DNA of 64,000 bases from Symbiodinium natans (taxonomy: Eukaryota; Sar; Dinophyceae; Suessiales; Symbiodiniaceae), in the NCBI GenBank assembly GCA_905221605.1, contig CAJNDS010002801.1:845118-909117 (forward strand), given 5' to 3'. This document shows positions 51,178 through 63,640 of the stretch, one piece after another. The first letter of the stretch is position 1; each line of letters begins with the position of its first letter. Under the pieces are notes generated by a model that saw nothing but the letters and a program-made list of their open reading frames with translations, was not told the DNA's origin and did not search any database. The translations under genes were made by a program, and so were the position numbers.

Positions 51178-51345
51178 TTAGGTTTAGGGTTTAGGGTTTA
51201 GGGTTTAGGGTTTAGGGTTTAGGGTTTAGGGTTTAGGGTTTAGGGTTTAGGGTTTAGGGTTTAGGGTTTAGGGTTTAGGGTTTAGGGTTTAGGGTTTAAG
51301 GTTTAGGGTTTAGGGTTTAGGGTTTAGGGTTTAGGGTTTAGGGGC
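51178..51345 (+). repeat. TTTAGGG array (~23 units)
   Basis: The longest pure G-strand telomere array in the window, broken by one TTTAAGG unit. It follows a GC-rich island with open frames at about 51070-51170. Confidence 0.95.
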
Positions 51346-52532
51346 TGGGGTGTAGGGGGTTCAAGGTTCCGGCGTTTAGGAGCGAACCGACTTGGAGGAT
51401 CATGTGTACCGCCATAAAGAAGGTTATAACCGGACATTTCTGCAAATACCCGCCTACTTATACCCCACCTCTAAATAACCGCCTGCCCCCGAACTCGAAA
51501 CGCTAATTTTCTAGGTACCTTATGCTTCGGGTGGGGGGGCTCGGGCTTTAGGTTTAGGAGTTTCAGGGTTGAGCGGTTTCGCGCTTTATTGATCAGCCCA
51601 GCTCCGAAGCTGAGCTGAGCAAGCACCACATCATCCTAAAATGGACTGCGCATCCTAAGCCCTATAGAGTTACACCAGCTAAGTCAATGCACGCATCATG
51701 GCACGTCTGTGCTCTTTGCTATTCTGCCTCTGCTCTAAATCCAATATGTCTCGCTTGCCAAATCTCCTTGATTACTTATCTTGCTTATTCTAAGTAGGGC
51801 CACTATAGCTAGAATTTGTTGTAAGTGGGCTATTGAAAGTCATTGGTTAAAAAGCCTTGTTTCGGGCACCTTACTTGACCAAAGCAGAACGAGCCGCAGG
51901 TACCCGAGACGAGCTTGCTGCCCTGGCCATGAGCAGCCGCCCCAACACAGACTTGGGCCTAAAAAGGGGTTCCCATACAGTAGCTTTGGGGGCCCATGTA
52001 TATACTATCTAGGTACATGGACCCTAATCCTATGTACCCTCCTACACCCATCCATTCGCCTTGCCATACTGGCTCGAGCTTGTGTATGTGTGGAGGAAAG
52101 TAGCTTTGGTGAGTCCGAAGCTACCAACACAGCCCGCAGCCAGACGACCCGAGTTTTCCTTGAACCTCCACTCAGCACAATCAGCAAACCCTACAGACCT
52201 GCACCCTAAACCCCAAACCTTGAACCCTAAACCCGAAAGCCTCACAAGTTGTCAGTTTGGCTTTGGGAGCCTTGCCCTCGCGATTTGGTCTGAGTCTTTG
52301 GAACCTCCGCGGGTCACCGCCTCCAGAAGGGCAGATGCCGGTGGGGACAGGCCAGGCCTTCTGGGAATTTGAGATATGTACATAACCCTGATGACCCTAA
52401 AAACTCCAAAGCCTGCAAGCCCTAAACCCTCAACCCTGAAAACCCTCAACCCTCACCCTAAACTCCCTCAACCCTGAACCCTTGAAGCCCCAAAAGCCCC
52501 TAACAACGCCATGGGAGTCGTCCCCTGTTCAG

Positions 52533-52630
52533 GCGCGCCTGCGACCGAGGGAGACAGCTTCCAGACTCAGGAGGGCCTCCTCATCTTCGAGGGCAAGCCA
52601 CACAAGGAGAAGGCCGCGCGAGACAGCTGA
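52533..52630 (+). CDS. Terminal-exon-like island
   Basis: After a CCCCTGTTCAG acceptor-like site, a frame encodes APATEGDSFQTQEGLLIFEG and then KPHKEKAARDS before TGA. It could be the last exon of a host gene. Product unknown. Confidence 0.4.
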
Positions 52631-55600
52631 GGGATTTGTAGACTTCAGGGCTTTCTTTTCTCAAGGGACTGAAGGAGGGGGACCCTTGTAAGGGACCTTA
52701 GGGGTTACTTAGGGGCTGCTTAGGTATAGGGTTTCGGGTTTGGGGCTTCCAGAGTCACGCTCTCCGAAATCGGAGCCAAGTCTTCGGCGCATTTAAAGGC
52801 TTCTGGGGCAGATTATGGCTTTTTTTTGGGTTTTCGGGTTTAGAGGCTTTAGGGGTTAGAGGGTTTAGGAGGTTGATAGGGTTTAGGAGGTCTATAGGGT
52901 TTCGGGTTGGAAGGGTTTATGGGGGTACCGTGTGGTGCTTGAGTTGGGTTTGATTCAAGCTGCAACCTGCCGTGGCGGACTTCCCTGCCCCGGAGAGGTT
53001 CTCTACGGCAACCTCCTTTGGGACGGGGCGCTGTCTCTTTGCCGGTTCTTTGCTTCCGCGGCTGCGCCCTCCGTGGCTGGCAAGGGGCTGAGAGTTGCGG
53101 AGCTGGGGATTCCAACTTGCTTCCGTCATGTCCCTCTATACTGAGAATATGCCGGGCTTGCGACTTTGAAATGCACAGCACTAGCAGAAGCAGCCTCAAC
53201 CCCGAAGTACCGCGCAATCTTCTTTTGGGGTACCCTAAATTCAAAAAGTAGCCGCGGTCTAACAGGTTCCCAAAAAGACCAAACATTTTCGAGGAGTAGA
53301 ACAAGGAGTTGTTTCACCAATCCAACAAACCATCCGAAGCGGGGAGACAAGCCTGAAACGCCCCGAGTCTGAACCCTGAACCCTAAACCCTAAACCCTAA
53401 ACCCTGAACCCGAAACCCTAAACCCTAAACCCTCAACCCTTAAACCTAAACTCCAGCCAGGCAAGTCGGCGCTTGAACTGGGGGCTGGCACAGGCACGAC
53501 TTGGCTTGCTCTGAAGGAAGGAACTTGACACTTAGGGCTGTTTAGGGTTTGGGGTTTGGGGTTTAGGGTTTGGGGTCCAGGGTTTAGGCTTAGGGCTGTT
53601 TAGTAACCATTCAAGACAGGACATGCTCTGAGCTCCTAGGTCCTACCTGCTTATGTAAGGCTTGAGGGTTTAGGGCTTTCGGGTGTAAGGTAAGGGCTTT
53701 AGGGTAGAGGGCTTCGGATTGGCCTTGGGTCTGGGGGCGAGGGGTGGGTGGGTGGTGCAATCGTAGGCATCTCCACAGGCCACCTTCTTCTTCAGGAGCA
53801 GGGTCCATGGGCTTCAGCCAGTAAAACCCTAGAAACCCTATAAGCCCTGTAAACCCTATAAACCCTATAAACCCTGTAAGCCCTGTAAGCCCTATAAACC
53901 CTATAAACCCTATATGCCCTGAACCCTTTCAACCCTAAACCCTACGGCTTCGGTCCCGGGTGCTCGCGCCACTTGCTGAACACAGGTGTGGTCGGCCTGA
54001 CGTTGGGCCGTCTCGGCGCTGAGTCTCGGCTGCGTTTGCATTTTTGGTGAGATGTTGTTGTAATTCTCCGTGTGCTGTCTGTCGAGTGCTGCGTTGTTGT
54101 TAGTTCAGCCTGCCCTCTGCTTAGCAACGGCCGTGAAGCCGATTGTAGCCTCGTTACGAACCCCGAGCTCGCCCTGCATATGAATACTTTTTTGCTTGAT
54201 TCATGGTGAATCCGCTTCCTTGAACAGCCCTGACACGAGACGAAGTCCTCCCCCGGAGTGCAATCTGAGCGCCCAGCTTCTTACATACTGACGGCCCACC
54301 ACTTGCGAATCTTCCACGATTCCACACCATGGTTTCTTTGCTACCCCGAAAGAATAGACGGGCGACTCTCGCGCAATCTAACTCTGACCTGCACACGGCC
54401 AGCGCGAAGCCCGTCCCCCACATGGCCTCTCCCTTCTGGTGCAATCCCCGCGCCCCAGGCCCCAGTCTGCATCACCGATTCGGAGAAGGAACTCCTGCCA
54501 CTCATGGAGCAGAACATCAAGGCGCTTATACCGGGCTTCGAAGCACTTAGACGCGTTTCGTTGCCGCAGTTGTTCAACCTCACACCTTTAAAACCCACTT
54601 CAAGGCACCTCAACGTCCTTACATTAAGGGCTCCAGGTTCTCTGGGCAATGCACAGAACTGCCAATTGCTTAAAGAACCCCCAGAAAAACAAAAAACATA
54701 TTCGTCCGTATAAGGGAAATATGGGGACTATTGTTTTTTGTTTATTTTTGGGGGTTCTTAAGTAAACAGTAGAGAAGGCACCTCAGACGAGCGGCGGTGT
54801 GAATAACAGGCCAATGGCCTCAGCCGCTGCACGACGGCCCGATGCCTCGATTGGGCGGATGAGGGCAGCTACCTCGTCGAGCCTCCGAGCTGCAATGGGT
54901 TTTGGGGTTTGGGGGTTTTTGAGTTTAGGATTTTGGGTTTAGGGTGGTGGGTTTGGGGTTTTGGGGAGTTGCGTGGTTTTTGTTTGTTGTCAAGGGTTTT
55001 GATCGAAGATCTTGGAGGTCCTTCTTTCCCACGCCCTGGGCCATGAACCCAAAAGCCTGCCACAGGAAGCCAGATCTTGTGGTCGCGGCAGCAGCTGGGT
55101 TGAAGAAGAAACACCCTAAAGCCCAAACTCCAAACCCCAAACCCCAAACCCCAAACCCCAAACCCCAAACCCTAAACCCTAACCCCCAGCCCCCGCCCTC
55201 CGTTGCGGCAAACAACAGCAAGAAGCACGAGTGGTTCGATTAGGAGAACACACCAGCCACAGGTCTAAACCCTAAACCCTAGCCCCTAAACCTAAACCCT
55301 GACACTTCAAATTTATCGTTCCTAGGGTTTCAGGTCTTTTTTGTTGCTGGTGTATGGGAAGCTAAGGATGTCCTCTACGAAGGAGTCTCACGGATGCACA
55401 GACCTGGTGGGAGATTCGAAGGGTCGTGGGCTCTTGTTGGGATCTATGTTTGGGGTCCCTTTTTGTCATAAACCCCCCTAATATCTCTGTATGGATGTAG
55501 GATGCTTCCCATGTTACGAAAGCTCAAGCCCGAAACCTTCAGCTGTGCAGCTTGCTCTGGGCTAGCACGGCCCGGCTTCAGCCTGAGTTAATACGGTACA

Positions 55601-57014
55601 CTTACTACTAAAGACTCAACACTTCATGCTTTACTTAATGCTGAATACTTAAATACTCAATACTGAAAGTCAGACTACAGCCTCACTGTGCAGCACAGCA
55701 GCCTTGCAATCTTATCCTGGTGCCCTGAATCCCGGTTCAGGGTTCAGGGCCTAGGGCTTCAGCTTGATCCATTCTGCAACTGCGCACGCAATTCCGACAA
55801 ACTCAAGCGCAGATAAGATGTCCTTGCCGCAAGATATCTAACACCTTTGAGCCTGACAGTGCAAAACGACATGCAGTTTTTGTCCAGCTGCCATCAGGGT
55901 TAGGCCCTTGGGCTTTTCTGTGTGGTGCTTGGTGGGTCTACCTTCGCTCACATGTTGTCGGTAGGGTTCCATGGGCCAACCTTGATTTCGCCGAGCCCAG
56001 GACGGCACGCTCTTTATGCGAGCTGTGGCTGGACACCTCGGTCCACGCACAGAGGCCCTAAATACGATTGCGGCTTAGGGTTTAGGGTTTGGGGTTTAAG
56101 GTGTGTGTATCGTCTTGGGTCATAACAGAAAACAAGTTGCTAAGTACAGCACACATTCGAGTTGATGATGGTAATGATTGAACAAGCAGTAATCTCCCGA
56201 GCTTGTTCTATTTATCACCCCAAAGACATCAGTAGGACACCCAGGTGGTTCTTTACAGGAGAGAATCTGACCAACAGCGCAGCCGCCGAATAGAAACTAC
56301 ACCGCCGCAATGCGCCCCAACCCCATCTTGGGCCGCCCAAGTTCAGAACAGCCCCAGCTGCACCCGTGGAAATTCTTGTCCACGTGCGGGGGTCCAGGGT
56401 TCAGGGCTGGGGTTAAGGATTTAGGGTTTAGGGTTTGGGGTTCGGGGTTTAGGGTTTGGAGGTTCCTAGCACAGTGCAGCGGAACTGGCCCCGCTCCCTG
56501 AGCAACCTGTGACGAGGCGTATGTTGCCAACCACCACAATCCCAACAAGTGCCAGGCCGGTGCTTATTTCTGGAACCGGAAACCCTAAACCCTATATACC
56601 CTACAAACCTTAAACTTTACCGATCCTCAAGCCACGAGCTGTGGAGGAGCTGCGCCTCGCTTCAGGGTTTAGGGTTTGGTTCCGAGTTTAGGGTTTAGAG
56701 TTTAGGGTGCTTTTAGAAAATATTCCTTGACCCATTCCGGCCCCTTCTTCCGAAGGTTCATTTCTTTTCGTTGATGTGCATTGGGTTTTTCTCGGTGAAG
56801 CCCCAAGGCCCTGGATCAAACAGTCGTGAGGCATGTCTGCATACCACTGCCCGCTTACCAGCGCGCGACCTCGCAGAGCACACCCTAAACCCAAAACCCT
56901 GGAACCCCAACCCTAAACCCTAAACCCTAAACCCCAAACCCTAAACCCTAAACCCTAAACCCCAAACCCTAAACCCTAAACTCTATAAACCCCAAACCCT
57001 AAACTCCCCCCCAG

Positions 57015-57099
57015 CACCCAAGAGGCCACCCTGGGCTTCATCGGCGCGGCCCTCCTCCAGGGCATCGAGGTGCAGCGCCTTGAGGACAGCGAGGCAAAA
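57015..57099 (+). CDS. Exon-like island with good splice borders
   Basis: A poly-C CAG acceptor, then TQEATLGFIGAALLQGIEV and QRLEDSEAK, then a GTGGGC donor. It reads in phase with the next island at 57658, supporting two consecutive exons of one host gene separated by a 558-nt intron that starts in TTTAGGG repeats. Product unknown. Confidence 0.5.
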
Positions 57100-57657
57100 G
57101 TGGGCTCATTTACAGTGTTTAGGGTTTAGGGTTTAGGGTTAAGGGTTTTGAGCTTAGGGTTCAGGGTTCAGATTTCCGAGGATCGTACAAGGGTAAACCT
57201 GAATGGCTTACGCAGAAGCTAGAGAAAATCCCCCGCTTTCGGAACCGCTTCTTCCGTCAACTGCCGACATCGTCGGCCCTGAGCCCTGCACATCCTAGGC
57301 CCATTCATGGTCTAAGATGGTCTAGGATTTTGGGGGTTTCATCATGGCTTGCGGCTCAGAGCTCAGGGTTTTTCGGGTTCCCGGTCCTAAACAAAAAGGA
57401 GTCAGAGCAGAGCGCAGGATGCGGAGGGCTTTGCCTTGGGCTGCCTGCACGGCCTGAATGCTGGCTTCACGGACGCGCGCTTCGTGTCGCTCGGTGCGGA
57501 CGCAGAGGCAAAAGGGGCGTGGAGACTGCTTAAGCAAGCAAATTTGGGCTTAGGGCTTATAGTGCAATACCCTTAATTTGGGATTAGCCCTGCAAGGTTC
57601 AATGAAACTTGGAGAAATTCCTTTCTTAAGGGGTCTTGGGCTCTGATCGTGTTACAG

Positions 57658-57783
57658 ATCGTAAAGTCGAAGAGCCTCAACAAGACACGAAGCCGTGACT
57701 GGCAGGCAGCCCGGCAAGCAGTCCGCAACGCCCTGTTCCGGGAGAAGGAGTTGAGCCCAATGAAGCAGCAAAGCGAGCAAGCA
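57658..57783 (+). CDS. Exon-like island with good splice borders
   Basis: A TGTTACAG acceptor, a 42-codon open frame of basic helical protein (KSKSLNKTRSRDWQAARQAV...LFREKELSPMKQQ), then a GTGGGG donor running into TTTAGGG repeats. In phase with 57015-57099. Product unknown. Confidence 0.5.
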
Positions 57784-59589
57784 GTGGGGTTTAGGGTTTA
57801 GGATTTAGGGTTTATTCGGTTTACGTTTTGTTTTGTGTTTCTTTCAACAGAAGTACCTGACTCAAACCCTAAACTCTCCGCCTGTGCCTGAATAGTATTT
57901 GGAGCCTGAAAGTCGTATGAGTGTAAGCTTTCTGCGGGAACTTAGGTATATGCGGACTATCCATAAACTATATTATTGGCAGTAGGAGTATAGAGGTGTT
58001 AGAAACGAAATGCACACGAGCGACACTTTTGTCCCTTTGCTAGAAGCCCGAATTTCTTCACTCAAACTGCTCGGCATTTGTTCGGTCACTCCTCTCTGCA
58101 GACCAAAAGTTCGTGAAAGCGTGAGGCAAATCCAGATCTTTCGCCTGACGCGGCCGCGCGCCTCTTCACTATGATTCCCTGGCCGCGATCAGTGCCGCCA
58201 CTCGGCAGGCGCGAAGGCAGATTCCTTGGGAGCTGCCGAAAATTTCGGGTCCCCCGCTTTTGGCAAAATCCACCCAAAAATATGCCTCTATTGTCCGGTG
58301 TGCAGACTTGGCTACATGAGTTTCAGTTCGCTGCACAGGTTCGGGAGTTTGGGGCTGAGGCTTGACGGTTTGAGCACAGTCCAGGTGCGCAGATCAGTAT
58401 CGCATGACTATTCTTTTGTTTACGCCGCGAGCCTGAAGCGCGCTCCCCTCAAACACGAGTCCTTCATTATGGGGACGTGGGCAGGCGGCGCGCGCCGAAA
58501 TCTTCGCGATGAAGTTCTCAAGCGATGGCCGCTGGACCATGAGATGGCGCTACACAGGCCTTCAGTCACACTGGATCATGCCATGCTTCAGAGGACGTTT
58601 TCTAATGGAATACAAGGACTATACTGCACAAAGGGTACGACCATCCCGAATCCCCAAACCTAATTGTAGGCATGTGTAGGGAGCTGTGGTCTCTGGCTTG
58701 GTGTTTTGGCCCAAGTTCAGCTCCATTTCGGTCCCACGTGTCTTCATGTGTGTCCATGTCAGGCGTCAGAATCCCTGACACTACCTTGCCAGCCTTTGCT
58801 GCAATTCACGTCGAACACAGTCTGAAAAGTCCGGCATTTCATAGACTGTCACACTTTGAGTAGCGTTTGCCTGAGAAGTGCTTGAGGGGGCTTGATCACG
58901 AGTAACTCCTGTGATGCAGGCCTCAAATCCGAGAGCTTCTCAGACGATGTGGCAGTCAGTGTGCGGAACCTGAGCGTCGTGACTGTGAGTCGAGACGAGA
59001 AGTTCCGACAAGGCTTCGGCCTTTAAGATGCCGTGCTGCCAAGGACGCAGCAGTCAGTAGGCAATGGAGTCTTAGGATAGCCAATCCTAGTCCCCACGTG
59101 AATGTTCTTACATGGCTAAGTGAGACAGCTTCATGAGCCTCACAGATGCAAAAAATGGTGCGTGTTGCTCAGAGGGATGAAGACCATGCAGACATGCGAG
59201 ACTTCCTGGTGCGCCTGCAGCCGAGACCTGCCGGGTGGGACCCGCAGGGGAAGAGAGAGAGGGAGAGAGAGCGAACAACAAAACAAACATACCAACAACA
59301 ACACAAACCTAGACAGCGAAGCAGAATCTAGAGTCTAGAGATAAAGAGAAAGTAGAGAGAGAGAGAGAGAGCAAAAGGAAGGATCAGACGAACAAAAACA
59401 CACAAATCTAGAGATACAGAGAAAAAAGAGAAACAGTGGGGGGGAGAGAGAGCGAGTGTGTGGAGGAAAGCCTTCTGAATTGCTGAGATTGGTTCCTTCC
59501 GAGGTGGCACGCGCCCACCTGAGGGAGCTTGAAATTTCGACGGTTCGATAGGGCTATGCTTGTGCGCTGTAATTATTTTCATTTATTAA

Positions 59590-60012
59590 TAAAGGAAGTT
59601 ATATATCTATATATATATATATATTTACATATACATATTATACATATATATATATAATGAATAATCGAAAGAGTTTGTTGTTGTACATTGTTGTCCAAGC
59701 CACGAGCACGCTGCAGTGCAGTTCGATTTAATGTTACAGCCGCCAAGTGTTTAAAGACCTTTCCCGATCAGCGGGGAGCCGAGGCAGCACTTGGTTCTCA
59801 TCCTTTTTAGGGTTTAGGGTTTAGGGTTTAGGGTTTCCACTTTTTGGGTGGGTATGTTGGTTCTTCACCACGGCGCGACGTCACAGCGCAGAATTGGGTG
59901 CTATCTTTCCATGGGTGTCATCTTCTCCGGAGTGCTTGTTTTGCCTAGCAAACGTTCGTCACAAGCTTAAGAAGAATATATATATATATAGATATATATG
60001 TATATATATATA
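59590..60012. other. AT microsatellites with short TTTAGGG array
   Basis: (TA)n tracts at about 59600-59660 and 59980-60012, with a short TTTAGGG run near 59810-59836 between them. No gene supported. Confidence 0.5.
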
Positions 60013-60399
60013 TCCCAAACCATTGACCCCGAAGCTGAAAAGATTGAGGGTGCAAAAAGACATCGGGTTTAGAGCATAACTGCAAACGCCTCTTCATCCA
60101 TGTATCTCCGTTGGAAGGGTCTGCTCATTTCCGGAGCGGGTGCCATGCTGTCTCCGTGCGGCTCCAAAGCACAGACGCTGGAGTCAGGCTTTCATTGTTC
60201 TGATTCTGCCGTGGGGAGCCCAGGAGAAAGAAGGCCCAAATGGCGGCAGCCCCCGGCATCTGCAGCCACAGCAGCACCGGCGATTGATCATGGGCGGCAC
60301 GAATCGGACGAAAGTCGGATCCAGAGGTTTGCAGGGTTTAGGGCTTAGGATTTAGGATTTCGGGCTGGCCTTATAGGTACCCTTAGAGATGCCCCAAAT

Positions 60400-62900
60400 G
60401 CCAACATTCAAGTACCCTCAGGCCCCTTGTAAGAAGTATTTGGGGGGTCCACGCGAGTTGTATTCCATTGTAGCTTGGAGCAGCACTGGCATGTGGCTGT
60501 GGTGCGGGTCGATGAATTGGTGCCAATCCGGACACACAGCATCTGTTAGCTTTTCTTTTTGGGCTTCTCTTCACCACTCTTCTCCCTTCACCGTTTCCAT
60601 TGCGCAATAATGACTCGTACGTAATGCTGTAATGGAACAGGTTATGACGTCCAGTGTTTATAAAGCCACGTGTGGGGAGACACGAAGCCAGGTCTCACTT
60701 AGCCATGATTTCTCTAGATGGTCGCTTCTGAAACCTCGGGGCAGGACCCGAATTGGGGGACTTGACTCATTAGTAATATATGCGTGTATATATATATATA
60801 TTATCACGGATAGTATCTGTAATTCTTCTCAAACGACAATATACGCACAGTGGTTTCTGATTGGGCTCAGTGCTCATCTTTCAGTGAGCACCCTGAACCT
60901 GACGCCCTCCCTTGATTTCGAGAAGTGCCAGCTGTACATAAGAATCGACAAGATATCGATGCCCGAGGCCCGAATCGGAGGCCAGCTCGTCCTGCGCAGG
61001 CGTAAAAATGGGGCTGGTTTTGGCATGGTTTGGTTGCGCGGCACCGAAGGCTTGTCATGCATGTGTGTTGGCAATCGATTGCAGATTCTGCCCGACCGAC
61101 TTTCGGCATTATGGGCATGCTCATGCAAACCGAAATAACCTCACAGCGGGCGCAAGTGCACGGCCCACTGTCCACACCTCGATAGAAGTGCTGCACCTCC
61201 GTTTCCTCCTGTGGCGGCTCGCTTGCGATCAGCCCGCGGTGGCAGTCGCCCCCCAACTGACGGGACGGTTGAGCGTGGTGTCTCAAATCAGCCGGCCACC
61301 ACGAGCTCGCTAGCCAAGCTACCGCTGCGAGCAGTTGCGGCACATGCGAGACGATGATGGACGCGGAACGTTTGAATGCCATAGTCATAGTGTTTGCACA
61401 CTACTGTTGAACACGTGCCGAGAAACGTGGAATATGATGTGCAACGTTCTCAACGACCCGCCGCAAAGACAACCGCAGAGGAGATGACCGCATCAGCGAA
61501 CCTGAGTCAGCTAGGCCTAGCAATTACGCAACAATCAGAAGAATTTCCTGATCTCATCTTCTCAAGCCTTGCTTTGCGCGCAGGCAGGATGCAGCTCGTG
61601 CTTGCCCACACTCCCCGCGACAGCGGAAGGCCCTCTCAGTGCGCACTCACCCCACGTCGTGTCTCGACAAGCGGAAACTCCCCGAAGAACCAGTGCCTGG
61701 AAGAAAGATGAGTAAAAGAGTTTGCAGCACATCTGAGCCACGCTTGCCAGGTTGCATGTCAGGATGGCTTCGAAAGTGTGGCACTGCCAACATGGCATTC
61801 CCTGATCACCTTGTACATCACGCGCTCTGAAGTTGACCATGTGGAGTTTGATCTGCATGCCTGTCAACATTGCCGCATTTCACGCTTTGCAGGTGATATC
61901 TCGGCGTACCAGTGCAGAAATGGCGATGCGAGTCGAAAGAATCAACGTTGGCCTCACCTTAATCCCATGTGGTCGTTCGAGGCACAAAAGAATGGACGCA
62001 AACTCAGAGGGCTGAACACGCCGTCCACCTTGTGAAGCTCACGGATGACCTCAGCCTCGATCGGGGGGGGCACTGCCGCGCAACGCCGAGAGCGGCTGAG
62101 CTTCCTTGGATGACATCTGCCTCGAAGACACCTTCCACTGCCGCACTCTCACCCCTTCAAGGAGTCGCCGCCCGCCTGCGCAGGGCCCTTCGCATGGCCA
62201 TGCGGACTTGGATTCGAGCTAATCTCAGAGCAAACATGCCTTCTTGCTCCACCGTACCGCGGGTGAGTCGCGCGTCCCCCTGCAGAACTGGCAATGCACT
62301 GCGAGGCCTTCGCGCGTGGAGAGTTGTTGACTCTCAGAGCCCCTCGCACCTGCAACCGACGCTACTCTCGCCGAACCCCAGGATCCCATGCAGCACCCGC
62401 CCGAACCGTACGGTCCTGTACCGGCCGAGATCACCAACTACAAGCCCGAAGAGGTGGTTGCCTGCATCCCTCGCCGGCCTGCGGAAAACACGGCGTGGCA
62501 CTGCCGCTAACCCTTCTGGAGCTACCAATTAGCACCTTCGCATCTTTTTAGACGACGACGTCGATAGTGCACTGCGCTGCACGCTGCGCAGAGACTCGCA
62601 CAAGCCGATGTGCCCGCCCCGGCCCTTGTTGCAATCCGCGTTCGTCGCTCTGCAAAAGCGGATGACGTGGCATTCGCGCCCTTTGTTGTAGGCGACGTTT
62701 TGCAGCGGCTAGTGGGACGGGCACTCGCGCAAGCCTTCGCGCTGCGACTCGAAATTTCGCGCTTGCCTTACCAGCCCACTGTACGGCCTCAGCGCCCGCG
62801 CTGGCGCTGAGGCCTTGCCACGCGTCCTGCGTGCTGCGACTGAAGTCGGCCCTCGTGCAACGATCCTGTCCGTGGACATCCGTGGACGCACTGGGTGCCT
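60400..62900. other. GC-rich host DNA without a supported gene
   Basis: Telomere-like repeats stop here. Several frames of 60-190 codons are open on both strands, but none shows a family I recognise. The adjoining retroelement remnant suggests part of this may be decayed transposon. Confidence 0.35.
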
Positions 62901-62919
62901 AGGATCAGGGAAACGCAAG

Positions 62920-63640
62920 CCAGGCATGAATCGCACATCACGAGTTGTCACAATGCGTGCATCGCCTCTTGTTTGCACGTAGCGCTTGTAATCAAACACG
63001 AATGACTCTTACCCGACCGGTTCAAACTTCTGCAGCGACGCCAGCTGACGTCATGCACCCTGTCAAAACGACGCACAAACGGAGATGAGACGCCATCAGC
63101 GGTAGGACACCGGGCATACAGGTAGACACAGGCTGCCAAACAGATTGCCCAAAGCACATATGGCGGTCCACTCATCAACATAAGCGAGCGCATGCCTTCA
63201 GCAAGTGTCCGATGAAAACGTTCTACACGCGCATTTGTTTGGCAGGCCGCGCTCATGTCGGATGCGCTGCTGCTTCAATTGTGTATCGACCTCAGCATCA
63301 AATAGCCATCATCGAAACATAACACACGTGGGTCCAGACCACCGTACACGTCATTCCAAGCTGCGACGGTTTCCACCGCTGTTGTGAGACGCAGTATGAC
63401 GCAGTGGACGCACAATGGGGTAACCTGGGGCCTCGTATGGCTTCAGTATGGCCTCGTCACGCATGATGATAGCATGCACTGGTTCAAGCTGGCGTTGGTG
63501 GGACCGACCAAATCGCAATGTATGAGTTCACCAAATCTTTGTGGCAAACCCCTCCGCGTCGTCATGCTTAGGAGCCACTGGATTCTGCTTGCGCACACAT
63601 GGGGCATCCAGGGTCGCAGGCAAATGCGTTAAAGAGTGAT
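62920..63640 (-). pseudogene. Decayed Ty1/copia-type integrase region
   Basis: Read on the minus strand, pieces appear in the correct order but in several frames. First is a Cys-containing GAG-pre-integrase-like stretch. Then come FGELIHCDLVGP (first catalytic Asp), CFDDGY (second acid region), NARVERFHRTL (catalytic Glu) with PPYVLWAICLAACVYLYARCP, and finally YVQTRGDARIVTTRDVRF (post-integrase). Frameshifts and in-frame stops show that it is inactive. No LTRs or reverse transcriptase were identified. Confidence 0.6.

Larger units (their letters stand above)
31700..60400. repeat. Degenerate telomere-like sequence with exon-like islands
   Basis: TTTAGGG/CCCTAAA-derived sequence, from pure arrays to heavily mutated copies, makes up much of this region. 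Between runs are GC-rich unique islands of 60-200 bp, several with open frames and splice-like borders; the clearest are listed separately. Most frames labelled by simple translation (poly NPKP or GLGFRV) are repeat translations and not genes. Unlisted stretches hold nothing I can support. Confidence 0.7.

Noticed and set aside
51178-51345. True chromosome end
   Set aside because: Unique sequence continues for 12 kb beyond the array, and similar arrays occur in both orientations throughout.
54869-55221. Minus-strand frame with GFLWQAFGFMAQGVGKKDLQ as an exon
   Set aside because: It looks protein-like, but the plus-strand frame is equally open, and telomere-array orientation places it in an intron of either strand model. 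Too ambiguous to call.
62100-62560. 187-aa plus-strand frame at 61969-62532 as a gene
   Set aside because: Arg/Ser/Thr/Pro-rich with long open frames on several strands, as expected from GC-rich DNA, and next to a decayed retroelement. No domain seen.
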